DNA from: an uncultured Prevotella sp. | Lineage (GTDB): Bacteria; Bacteroidota; Bacteroidia; Bacteroidales; Bacteroidaceae | Direction of reading: 5' to 3' | Length of the DNA stretch: 46,545 bases | Assembly (NCBI GenBank): GCA_946186115.1 | Contig: CAMHLV010000016.1 | Coordinates: 1-46,545 of the forward strand | In this document: piece by piece, positions 14,899 through 22,358 of the stretch | Layout of the letters: each line of letters opens with the position of its first letter | How positions within the stretch are numbered: position 1 is the stretch's first letter | Notes under the pieces: generated by a model | What the model saw: only the letters and a program-made list of their open reading frames with translations | Told to the model about the DNA's origin: nothing | Database searches by the model: none | Made by a program: the position numbers and the translations under genes

Positions 14899-17253
14899 AT
14901 GAAACTAATTCTAACTATTCTAACTATTATTGCGCCCCTGTCTGCCATAGCACAAAAGCAGCTGCCCATGCGACTATGGTATGACAGACCAGCACAATAC
15001 TTCGAGGAGTCGCTGCCCATTGGCAACGGCAAACTCGGAGCTTTGGTCTATGGCGGAACAGACACTTGCCTTATCCACCTCAACGACATCACTCTATGGA
15101 CAGGCAAACCTGTAGATAAGGAGTTAGATAGTGATGCACACAAGTGGATTCCACAAATCCGCAAAGCCTTATTTGACGAGGACTATGCACTGGCCGACTC
15201 GCTGCAGTTGCATGTGCAGGGACCTAATTCGCAGTTCTACCAACCACTGGGGACACTGCTCATCAACGACCTTAACGAGGGCGAAGTAAAGAACTACAAG
15301 CGCTCTCTTGATCTCGACTCGGCAATCGTAAAGGATATCTACTCACGCGAGGGCAAGACCATCAAGCGCGAATATTTCGCCTCACATCCCGACAAACTCA
15401 TTGCCATCCGCCTGACAGGCAACATCAACTGCAAGCTGATACTCACGTCACAAGTACCCCACAAGGTAAAGGGCAGTCAAGGCCAGCTCACCATGACGGG
15501 CCACGCCACGGGCGACCCGCAGGAGAGCATACACTTCTGCACCATGCTGCGCGTTAAGACCGACGGCACGGTGACGGCAGCCGACTCGTCGCTGACTATC
15601 AGCCAGGCCCATGAAGCCATAGTATATATAGTCAACGAAACCAGCTTCAACGGCTTCGACAAGCATCCCGTCACAGAGGGTGCTCCATACATTGAGAATG
15701 CTGCCGACGACATCTGGCATACCGAAAACCTGACCTACAGCCAGTTCCGCCAGCAGCATATCAACGACTACAAGACATACTACGACCGCGTGAAACTGCG
15801 GTTAGGGGCCACCGTTCATGACGCATCGGGCATCCCCTCAACCGACAAGCTGCTAAAGGAGCACAAAGACGACCGATATTTAGAGACACTATACTTCCAG
15901 TACGGCCGATATCTACTCATCAGCTGTTCGCGCACTCCCGGCGTGCCTGCCAACCTGCAAGGTCTGTGGACACCGTATCTGTGGTCACCATGGCGCGGCA
16001 ACTACACAGTGAACATCAACTTGGAAGAAAACTACTGGCCCGCCTTCGTGGCCAATCTGGCCGAGATGGCCGAGCCGCTGGACGGCTTCATCAAGGCGCT
16101 GGCGGTGAACGGCCGGCATACAGCCCGCAACTACTATGGTGTACAGGACGGCTGGTGCAGCAGTCACAACAGCGACATATGGGCTATGACCAACCCCGTG
16201 GGCGAGAAGCGCGAGAGTCCCATGTGGTCAAACTGGAACATGGGCGGAGCATGGTTAGTCACTACACTATGGGAGCGTTACCTGTTTACACAAGACAAGA
16301 ACTACCTGCGTAATGTTGCTTATCCGCTGATGAAAGGGACTGCCGACTTCTGTATAAAATGGCTTATTGAGAACCCCAAGCATCCAGGAGAACTAATCAC
16401 AGCACCCAGCACATCACCCGAAAACGAGTATGTAACGGTTTCTGGCTATCATGGCGTAACATGCTACGGTGGAACGGCCGACCTGGCTATCATCCGCGAA
16501 CTGCTGCAAGACGTCATTGCCGCCAGTCGTGTGTGTGGCGGTTCAGTAGCCACATATCAGGCAGCATTAGACCGTCTGCACCCCTACACCATAGGCAAGG
16601 AAGGCGATCTGAACGAATGGTACTACGACTGGAAAGACAACGACCCCAAGCACCGGCATCAGAGCCACCTCATTGGACTCTATCCCGAGAATCACATAGC
16701 TGCCGCCAATGATGATAAACTTATGAAGGCATGCGAGCAGACACTCGTTCAGAAAGGCGACGAAACAACGGGATGGAGCACCGGTTGGCGCATTAATCTG
16801 TGGGCAAGACTCGGAAACGGTGAGAAAGCATATCAGATTTATCGCAAGTTGCTTACCTTTACTGATGCTCAGGACGACCAGCGACCAGGTACACGCCATG
16901 CCGGCGGCACCTATGCCAACTTGTTCGATGCCCACCCACCATTCCAGATTGACGGAAACTTCGGCGGCACAGCAGGAGTATGCGAGATGCTTATGCAGAG
17001 CAACAACGGCGATACCATTGAGTTATTGCCCGCCCTGCCTAAGGAGTGGAATGACGGTTCGGTAAGCGGACTCTGCGCCCGCGGCGGATATGAGTTGAGT
17101 TTCGAATGGAAAGACGGCAGGGTTTGCTCCTATGAGATTAAGGCAAGAAAAGACTGTACTATTACATTATTATATAATAACATACATAAGACACTAACAT
17201 TGAAAAAAGGACAAACACACAAAAAATTAATTAGTAATGATGAAAAACATTAA
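14899..17253 (+). CDS. Glycoside hydrolase family 95 alpha-L-fucosidase
   Basis: A 784-residue protein with a signal peptide (MKLILTILTIIAPLSAIAQ), so it is exported to the periplasm or surface. The N-terminal beta domain begins LWYDRPAQYFEESLPIGNGK. The (alpha/alpha)6 catalytic barrel shows NINLEENYWP (catalytic Asn pair region), APSTSPENEY (acid Glu) and QIDGNFGGTAG (Asp assisting water activation through Asn), the GH95 inverting machinery. GH95 enzymes remove alpha-1,2-linked fucose, and some act on L-galactose, from host or plant glycans. A short extra loop (TDAQDDQRPGTRHA) precedes GGTYANLFDAHPPF. The AraC regulator gene overlaps its end by 17 bp. Confidence 0.94.
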   Translation: MKLILTILTIIAPLSAIAQKQLPMRLWYDRPAQYFEESLPIGNGKLGALVYGGTDTCLIHLNDITLWTGKPVDKELDSDAHKWIPQIRKALFDEDYALADSLQLHVQGPNSQFYQPLGTLLINDLNEGEVKNYKRSLDLDSAIVKDIYSREGKTIKREYFASHPDKLIAIRLTGNINCKLILTSQVPHKVKGSQGQLTMTGHATGDPQESIHFCTMLRVKTDGTVTAADSSLTISQAHEAIVYIVNETSFNGFDKHPVTEGAPYIENAADDIWHTENLTYSQFRQQHINDYKTYYDRVKLRLGATVHDASGIPSTDKLLKEHKDDRYLETLYFQYGRYLLISCSRTPGVPANLQGLWTPYLWSPWRGNYTVNINLEENYWPAFVANLAEMAEPLDGFIKALAVNGRHTARNYYGVQDGWCSSHNSDIWAMTNPVGEKRESPMWSNWNMGGAWLVTTLWERYLFTQDKNYLRNVAYPLMKGTADFCIKWLIENPKHPGELITAPSTSPENEYVTVSGYHGVTCYGGTADLAIIRELLQDVIAASRVCGGSVATYQAALDRLHPYTIGKEGDLNEWYYDWKDNDPKHRHQSHLIGLYPENHIAAANDDKLMKACEQTLVQKGDETTGWSTGWRINLWARLGNGEKAYQIYRKLLTFTDAQDDQRPGTRHAGGTYANLFDAHPPFQIDGNFGGTAGVCEMLMQSNNGDTIELLPALPKEWNDGSVSGLCARGGYELSFEWKDGRVCSYEIKARKDCTITLLYNNIHKTLTLKKGQTHKKLISNDEKH

Positions 17254-18112
17254 AGATGTGAGCCTCGATGAGGCCAAGAATTGGAGTAACGCAGCGTATA
17301 TGCCCGAAGGGCTCGTGCTCACCGACTGTATTACCGATGCTCCCATCCCTCAGGAGCCACGGCGTATGAACTATATCCTCATGGCCCTCTGCCGCCGCGG
17401 ACGTGCTCAATACTCTATTGACACCCGCGAACTGAAGGTAGAGCCAGGCGACCTGCTCTTTATCTCAGAGAACCATATAGTGGATAACTATATGGCATCA
17501 CCCGATTTCGAATGTCTGTGCATTATGGTGTCAAAGGTGTTCTACCATAGTTTCGTGCTAAACACCAAGAACGTATCTTCGCTATTACTGTTCTCGACTA
17601 ACAATCCTGTAGTAGCACTTACACCGCAGGAAATACGGGTTTATACAAGGTACTACCTCACTATCCGCGAAAAGATGTCAGACACTCAAAATCACTACCG
17701 CACACAACTGGTAAAAGCCCTGCTTCTGGCCATGTTCTACGACATGAGCAATGTCATCTGGCGTGTTGAGAAAGGAGGCACCAAGGCCCAGAACCGTGCT
17801 AATGTCATCTTTACGAAATTCATCCAGCTGCTGGAAGAGAATTTCCGTACAGAAAGGCGCGTCAGTTGGTATGCCCAGCAACTCAACATCACCCCCAAAT
17901 ACCTCTCTGAGGCTGTCAAGGCAATAAGTAAGATCACTGCCAACCAATGGATTGACAACTACGTGATGCTTGAGATACGAGTATTGCTCAAGAATTCGAC
18001 AAAGAGTATAAAGGAAATCACCGATGAGCTGAATTTCCCCAACCAGTCGTTCCTTGGCAAATTCTTCAAGGAACACATGGGCGTCAGTCCGTCAGACTAT
18101 CGCAAGGGCTAG
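17237..18112 (+). CDS. AraC-family transcriptional regulator
   Basis: A 291-residue protein. The N-terminal cupin-like sensing domain (about residues 25-130) includes YSIDTRELKVEPGDLLFIS. A tandem HTH AraC domain (about 190-290) includes YAQQLNITPKYLSEAVK and ITDELNFPNQSFLGKFFKEH, ending MGVSPSDYRKG. It starts inside the end of the GH95 gene, so the two are co-transcribed and probably translationally coupled. The architecture is that of one-component AraC regulators answering a cytosolic small molecule. A role in sensing fucose-related sugars is an inference from position only. Confidence 0.92.
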   Translation: MMKNIKDVSLDEAKNWSNAAYMPEGLVLTDCITDAPIPQEPRRMNYILMALCRRGRAQYSIDTRELKVEPGDLLFISENHIVDNYMASPDFECLCIMVSKVFYHSFVLNTKNVSSLLLFSTNNPVVALTPQEIRVYTRYYLTIREKMSDTQNHYRTQLVKALLLAMFYDMSNVIWRVEKGGTKAQNRANVIFTKFIQLLEENFRTERRVSWYAQQLNITPKYLSEAVKAISKITANQWIDNYVMLEIRVLLKNSTKSIKEITDELNFPNQSFLGKFFKEHMGVSPSDYRKG

Positions 18113-18128
18113 TATCTGCTAGCCCTTG
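18103..18128. terminator. Hairpin at the end of the araC-type gene
   Basis: CAAGGGCTAG (18103-18112) and CTAGCCCTTG (18119-18128) are perfect 10-bp complements with a 6-nt loop; the left arm contains the stop codon. It lies between convergent genes. No T-run follows on either strand, so termination efficiency is uncertain. Confidence 0.5.
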
Positions 18129-18139
18129 AGATACAGTAG

Positions 18140-18787
18140 CTATGACAAGCCCAGTTGGCGGGCAACTTCGCAGAGTTCTTCGTACCACTCCTCACCAAAG
18201 CGGCGGATAAGGGGCTCGCGGAGGAATTTATATACTGGCATCTTCAGGGCAGTGCCCTTGATGACAGCATCGCGGCATACGTCCCACTTATTATAATTCA
18301 GTCCTACCAGTCCGTCAGAGAATGTCTTCTCGCGGATGGGGTAAAGCGAACAACTGATAGGTTTGCAGAAACTGGTCTGACCATTCCGGTAGGCCCGTTC
18401 CAACATACATAGCCAACAAGAGTCCTCCGTCCTCCCTTGCTTGGCGGAGGAGCCTTGATCTCCCCCTAAGTTGGAAGAGCCAGAGAGCATCTCACGCGCA
18501 AATACGCACTCCCTGCCCCTCACAATGCTGGTAACCAGTTCGCCATCTTTGTCGGTATAAGCCACGCCCTGATGGTCGATAACACTTTGTGCCGAGGCGG
18601 AAAGCGTTGGCCAAACGGTATCGAGAGCGTCCTCAATACCGGCTATCTCGTCTAAAGTAATAGGGGCTCCGGCATCGCCCTCGACACAGCAGATACCATG
18701 ACACTTCTCATAGTCGCAGCAGAAATATTCGGTCAGTATCTCAGACGATATCAGCACACCGCCGACATCCATTATAGGAGGAATCAT
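18140..18787 (-). CDS. DUF3109 family cysteine-rich protein
   Basis: A 215-residue protein of the Bacteroidota DUF3109 family. Conserved cysteines lie in FCCDYEKCHGICC (about residues 22-35), the RECVFA segment, CWLCMLE and SFCKPISCSLYPIR, a pattern suggesting metal or Fe-S binding; no function is established. About 22 residues between VFARE and CWLC (SGSSNLGGDQGSSAKQGRTED) look inserted: they come from a palindromic GC-rich DNA segment (18422-18487) and have no counterpart in my memory of the family. The reading frame is kept. The start ATG is supported by the GGVLISSEILTEYFCCDY family N-terminus. Confidence 0.88.
   Translation of the reverse strand: MIPPIMDVGGVLISSEILTEYFCCDYEKCHGICCVEGDAGAPITLDEIAGIEDALDTVWPTLSASAQSVIDHQGVAYTDKDGELVTSIVRGRECVFAREMLSGSSNLGGDQGSSAKQGRTEDSCWLCMLERAYRNGQTSFCKPISCSLYPIREKTFSDGLVGLNYNKWDVCRDAVIKGTALKMPVYKFLREPLIRRFGEEWYEELCEVARQLGLS
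18422..18487. repeat. Palindromic segment inserted in frame in the DUF3109 gene
   Basis: It contains CCTCCG (18424-18429) ... CGGAGG, with an outer CCAAC (18413-18417) ... GTTGG (18470-18474), giving a nested imperfect palindrome of about 60 bp. It resembles REP-type intergenic repeats of this phylum, but is translated here. Confidence 0.5.
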
Positions 18788-18791
18788 AGTT

Positions 18792-18826
18792 ATTTACGAT
18801 TTACGGATTTTCGATTTACCATTTGA
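18792..18826. repeat. Heptanucleotide repeat at the 3' end of ung
   Basis: ATTTACG, ATTTACG, GATTTTC, GATTTAC and CATTTGA run at a 7-bp period from the intergenic space across the ung stop codon. The ATTTACG unit recurs in the greA leader at 34960-34994. Confidence 0.55.
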
Positions 18827-19481
18827 TGGGTTCTATGCCATTCTGTTGAAGGTAGGCATTACAGCGCGAGAATTGGTGCTGGCCGAACCAACCGCCACGA
18901 TTGGCAGATAATGGCGATGGATGGACAGACTCTAGCACAAGGTTCTTGGTGCGGTCTATCATATATGCCTTGCCACGGGCATAACCACCCCAAAGCATAT
19001 ACACTAGATGCTCACGCTGAGTAGCCAATGTGCGTATGGCAGCATCGGTAAAAGTCTGCCAGCCTAACGTTGAGTGACTGTTGGCCTGATGAGCACGCAC
19101 CGTCAAAGTAGCATTTAGCAACAGCACTCCTTGTTCCGCCCAGCGTGTAAGGTTGCCCGATTGTGGTATAGGAGTACCGATGTCGGCCTGAATCTCCTTG
19201 AAGATATTTTGCAACGACGGCGGAAACATGACACCATCCTGCACAGAGAAGCTCAGTCCATGAGCTTGTCCCGGCTCATGATATGGGTCCTGGCCGATGA
19301 TTACCACCTTTACCTGGTCGAACGGACAAAGGTTGAAGGCATTGAACACAAGTTTTCCCGGTGGATAGCATGTGGCGGCAGAATACTCCTGCCTAACAGC
19401 ACCAGCCAGTTGGGCGAAATACGGTTTGTCAAACTCTGCCTGCAGATGCCTGTGCCACGAATCTTCTATCTGTACTTTCAT
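18816..19481 (-). CDS. ung: Uracil-DNA glycosylase (family 1)
   Basis: A 221-residue enzyme with the water-activating motif VIIGQDPYHEPGQAHGLSF (catalytic Asp), the uracil-binding LLLNATLTVRAHQANSH and the minor-groove loop HPSPLSANRGGWFG. It removes uracil from DNA in base-excision repair. The length is standard. The - strand box TAACTTTG (19510-19503) lies 21 bp before the ATG. The stop codon sits within a 7-bp-period repeat, leaving the C-terminus EPIKW. Confidence 0.97.
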   Translation of the reverse strand: MKVQIEDSWHRHLQAEFDKPYFAQLAGAVRQEYSAATCYPPGKLVFNAFNLCPFDQVKVVIIGQDPYHEPGQAHGLSFSVQDGVMFPPSLQNIFKEIQADIGTPIPQSGNLTRWAEQGVLLLNATLTVRAHQANSHSTLGWQTFTDAAIRTLATQREHLVYMLWGGYARGKAYMIDRTKNLVLESVHPSPLSANRGGWFGQHQFSRCNAYLQQNGIEPIKW

Positions 19482-19502
19482 GTATTATACATATTTTGCC
19501 CG

Positions 19503-19510
19503 CAAAGTTA
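19503..19510 (-). promoter_or_regulatory. -7 box TAACTTTG of ung
   Basis: Read on the - strand it matches TAnnTTTG. It shares the 100-bp divergent region with the miaB promoter. Confidence 0.6.
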
Positions 19511-19515
19511 CAAAT

Positions 19516-19562
19516 AATTTTCAATTTTCAATTTTCAATTTTCAAATTATTTCGTACCTTTG
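19516..19562 (+). promoter_or_regulatory. (AATTTTC)4 repeat plus -7 box TACCTTTG of miaB
   Basis: Four exact copies of AATTTTC (19516-19543) precede TTATTTCG-TACCTTTG (box at 19555-19562). Practically the same module, AATTTTC-type heptamers then TTATTTCG-TACCTTTG, lies before licD at 31983-32029. No TTTG -33 element is present, so the A/T-rich repeat may act as an upstream element. Confidence 0.65.
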
Positions 19563-19581
19563 CAAACAAATTATCGTGCTT

Positions 19582-20886
19582 ATGAAAAAACTATATATAG
19601 AGACATACGGCTGCCAGATGAACGTAGCTGATTCTGAGGTTGTGGCAAGCATTATGCAGATGGCCGGCTATGAGGTCACCGAGACTCTAGACGATGCCAA
19701 TGCAGTGTTTCTGAACACATGCTCTGTTCGCGACAATGCCGAACAGAAAATATACCACAGGCTGGAGGCGCTGGCCGCCACCAAGCGTAAGCGACCGCTG
19801 ATAATCGGCGTGCTGGGCTGTATGGCCGAGCGCGTAAAGGATGATCTGCTTGAGGATCACCACTGCGACCTTGTGGCTGGACCTGATGCCTACCTCTCTC
19901 TGCCCGACCTGATAGCACAGGCCGAGACGGGTCATAAGGCTATCAACATAGAACTGTCCACATCGGAGACATACAAGGATGTGGTACCTCAACGCCTGCA
20001 TGGTGTCAAGATCGGGGGCTACGTGAGCATTATGCGCGGCTGCAACAACTTCTGCCACTACTGCATTGTGCCCTACACCCGCGGCCGTGAGAGGTCGAGA
20101 GACATAGAGAGCATCCTGAGAGAGGTGCGCGACCTGAGAGACCGCGGTTTCAAGGAAGTGACGCTGTTGGGACAGAATGTGAACAGTTATAATGGTAACG
20201 AGGGGAACTCGTTTCCACAATTGCTGCGTCGCGTCGCCGAAGAGGCTCCCGAGATGCGAGTACGCTTCACTACAAGTCATCCAAAGGATATGAGCGACGA
20301 GACTCTCCACGTAATAGCCGAGATGCCCAACGTATGCAAGCACATACACCTCCCGGTACAGAGTGGTTCAGACCGCATCCTGAAACTGATGAATCGTAAA
20401 TACACGCGTGAATGGTATCTGGGACGCGTGGAGGCCATTCGCCGTATAATCCCAGACTGCGGCCTGTCAACCGACATTTTCGTAGGCTACCATTCAGAGA
20501 CAGAGGAAGACCACCAACTCTCATTGAGTCTGATGCGCGAGGTAAGTTACGACTCTGCCTTTATGTTCAAATATTCTGAGCGCCCGGGTACTTACGCCTC
20601 TAAGCATCTGCCCGACGACGTGCCCGAGGAGGAGAAGATACGCCGGCTTAACGAACTGATTCAGTTGCAGACAGAGATTTCGGCACAGCAGAACAAAAAG
20701 GATGAGGGCCGCGAGTTCGATGTGCTCATCGAGGGCTTTGCAAAGCGCTCCCACGAACAGTTGATGGGCCGCACAGAGCAGAACAAGGCCGTAGTGATAG
20801 CCAAGGGCAGCCACCATATCGGTGAGACAGTACGAGTGAAAATCACCGGCAGCACCAGTGCCACTCTACTTGGCGAGGCCCTTTAG
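19582..20886 (+). CDS. miaB: tRNA-2-methylthio-N6-(dimethylallyl)adenosine synthase MiaB
   Basis: A 434-residue methylthiotransferase. The N-terminal UPF0004 domain has three Cys (ETYGCQMN, FLNTCSVRD, VLGCMAERV) for one 4Fe-4S cluster. Radical SAM motif CNNFCHYC follows in GGYVSIMRGCNNFCHYCIVP, and a C-terminal TRAM domain (about 370-434) binds tRNA. It adds the methylthio group to i6A37 of tRNAs reading UNN codons. The ATG at 19582 gives the canonical KKLYIETYGCQMN start; longer in-frame codons upstream run through the promoter and ung and are not coding. The 3' end overlaps the convergent phosphatase gene by 21 bp. Confidence 0.96.
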   Translation: MKKLYIETYGCQMNVADSEVVASIMQMAGYEVTETLDDANAVFLNTCSVRDNAEQKIYHRLEALAATKRKRPLIIGVLGCMAERVKDDLLEDHHCDLVAGPDAYLSLPDLIAQAETGHKAINIELSTSETYKDVVPQRLHGVKIGGYVSIMRGCNNFCHYCIVPYTRGRERSRDIESILREVRDLRDRGFKEVTLLGQNVNSYNGNEGNSFPQLLRRVAEEAPEMRVRFTTSHPKDMSDETLHVIAEMPNVCKHIHLPVQSGSDRILKLMNRKYTREWYLGRVEAIRRIIPDCGLSTDIFVGYHSETEEDHQLSLSLMREVSYDSAFMFKYSERPGTYASKHLPDDVPEEEKIRRLNELIQLQTEISAQQNKKDEGREFDVLIEGFAKRSHEQLMGRTEQNKAVVIAKGSHHIGETVRVKITGSTSATLLGEAL

Positions 20887-22230
20887 CCGTTCAGGATGTT
20901 GCCGCTTGTAGTCGGCAACACGTTCGGCAAAAGCATGATCTTTCTTATTACCAGGCTCGGGCGTATATTCCATATATTCAGGAATGCTGCGCCCATAGTC
21001 GGCTATAAAGGTATTATCTCCAGACTTCACTATACGCAGAGAGTCGTAGAGAGTCTTGCCATATACCTCATAAGCCGCCAGTGTCAGCGTGTCGCCAACA
21101 ATATCCACGGTCTGATAATAACGGCTTGAAATGCCATACTTGTCAAAACGATCATTAAACTGTATGCGATACATCTTGGGCGAACAATGACTCACAGTAT
21201 ATACCGGTGTGATGGCTCGTCCGTCATCGCCATGACGACTCATACGGGCGTATGCATGTTCATGACCTTGCAACACCAAATCAACACCATAGTCTTCGAT
21301 GACATCATTGAAAACCCACCGCTGAATTAAATTGTTATTACCCTTGATGCTATATAGCGGATGGTGCAGCACCACAATTTTCCATCGTGCCCTACTCTTC
21401 TGCAACTGCTGCTTCAGCCAGTGGCGCTGTGTCAGCAGGTATGGCAGTTCACGGTTGCTGTCGAGCAGGAAGAACTGAGCCGGACCATAGCAGACGGTAA
21501 ACACCTGATTGTCACCAACCATAGAGTCGAGGAAATACGAGAACACCAGCGGGAAGCGGCGCTCCAATCGCACGACAACTCCCTTCAGATAGTCGTGATT
21601 GCCTGTGACGTTGAGAACAGGAATATGCTGACTAATGCTGTCGATATCACGGAAAGCCTCATTCCAACTCTGGATGTTAGGACGATCTATCAGGTCGCCT
21701 CCGCATATCAGGAATTCGCTTGATGGGTGACTATGCATGGCATCACGCAGAATACGACTGGCCGAACCGCCAAGGGTATCCTGTACATCACCAACATAGA
21801 GAAACGACATACGATTCTTGTCGGTGCCGCCAACGCGGAAATCATACCATTCCGATGCCTTTCCGTCGGTGACTACACGGTAGGAATAATGCCCGTTGGG
21901 TTGGAGATTACGCAGACGCGCCACATAATATGCCGCCACCCCGTTGCGCGAGCGGAAAACCTCGCCGGTAGCCTCAACCATAGTAGTATCGCTGTCGGCC
22001 AGACAAACCAGTTCAAGATGAGACGGAAGCACTACACTATCGCACTGCCAACTGACATTGCGCGATGTAGGCTCTTGGTCGCCAAACGTAAGCAACACAT
22101 TAGCGGGCTTTTCAGGAGCTGTGTAGGCATCCTCGTCAGGGTTATGAAACCATGCGTCCCAGCGTATTGCAGCGAGGACAGCAAATGCTGCCAGCAACAA
22201 CAGGAGTATTATCAGAAAATACTTCTTCAT
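20866..22230 (-). CDS. Purple-acid-phosphatase-like metallophosphoesterase, membrane-anchored
   Basis: A 454-residue protein with one N-terminal membrane helix or uncleaved signal (YFLIILLLLLAAFAVLAA). A fibronectin-like PAP N-domain (about 35-130, SYRVVTDGKASEW) is followed by a metallophosphoesterase domain with GDVQD, GGDLIDR, GNHDY, VLHHPLYS and QGHEHAYARMS. These supply the dinuclear metal site of phosphatases acting outside the cytosol. The substrate is unknown. The ATG at 22230 is preferred to a GTG at 22239; both follow a - strand TACTTTTG box (22264-22257). Confidence 0.9.
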   Translation of the reverse strand: MKKYFLIILLLLLAAFAVLAAIRWDAWFHNPDEDAYTAPEKPANVLLTFGDQEPTSRNVSWQCDSVVLPSHLELVCLADSDTTMVEATGEVFRSRNGVAAYYVARLRNLQPNGHYSYRVVTDGKASEWYDFRVGGTDKNRMSFLYVGDVQDTLGGSASRILRDAMHSHPSSEFLICGGDLIDRPNIQSWNEAFRDIDSISQHIPVLNVTGNHDYLKGVVVRLERRFPLVFSYFLDSMVGDNQVFTVCYGPAQFFLLDSNRELPYLLTQRHWLKQQLQKSRARWKIVVLHHPLYSIKGNNNLIQRWVFNDVIEDYGVDLVLQGHEHAYARMSRHGDDGRAITPVYTVSHCSPKMYRIQFNDRFDKYGISSRYYQTVDIVGDTLTLAAYEVYGKTLYDSLRIVKSGDNTFIADYGRSIPEYMEYTPEPGNKKDHAFAERVADYKRQHPERLKGLAK

Positions 22231-22269
22231 ACTTCTCACATTAATTAAAAGTATTGCAAAAGTACGAAA

Positions 22270-22335
22270 AATTTATAATTTATAATTCATAATTAGAATT
22301 TATATTAAAAAATTTATAATTATTCCCTATCTTTG
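22270..22335 (+). promoter_or_regulatory. Heptamer repeat and -7 box TATCTTTG before the envelope cluster
   Basis: AATTTAT, AATTTAT, AATTCAT and AATTAGA (22270-22297) keep a 7-bp period; TATCTTTG lies at 22328-22335, 23 bp before the ATG at 22359. This is the only clear promoter for the six-gene run that ends at 31164. Confidence 0.6.
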
Positions 22336-22358
22336 CACCCGTAATTTATTTGCAAGCG

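Noticed and set aside
18140..18787. Mobile element in the DUF3109 region
   Set aside because: There is no transposase, no target-site duplication that can be read, and the gene remains open; only a short palindromic insertion is supported.
19516..19543. CRISPR-like array from the repeated AATTTTC
   Set aside because: Units are 7 bp and directly adjacent with no spacers; no cas genes are present in the window.
19372..19581. N-terminal extension of miaB by 70 codons
   Set aside because: It would run through the ung N-terminus and both promoters; the family start is at 19582.
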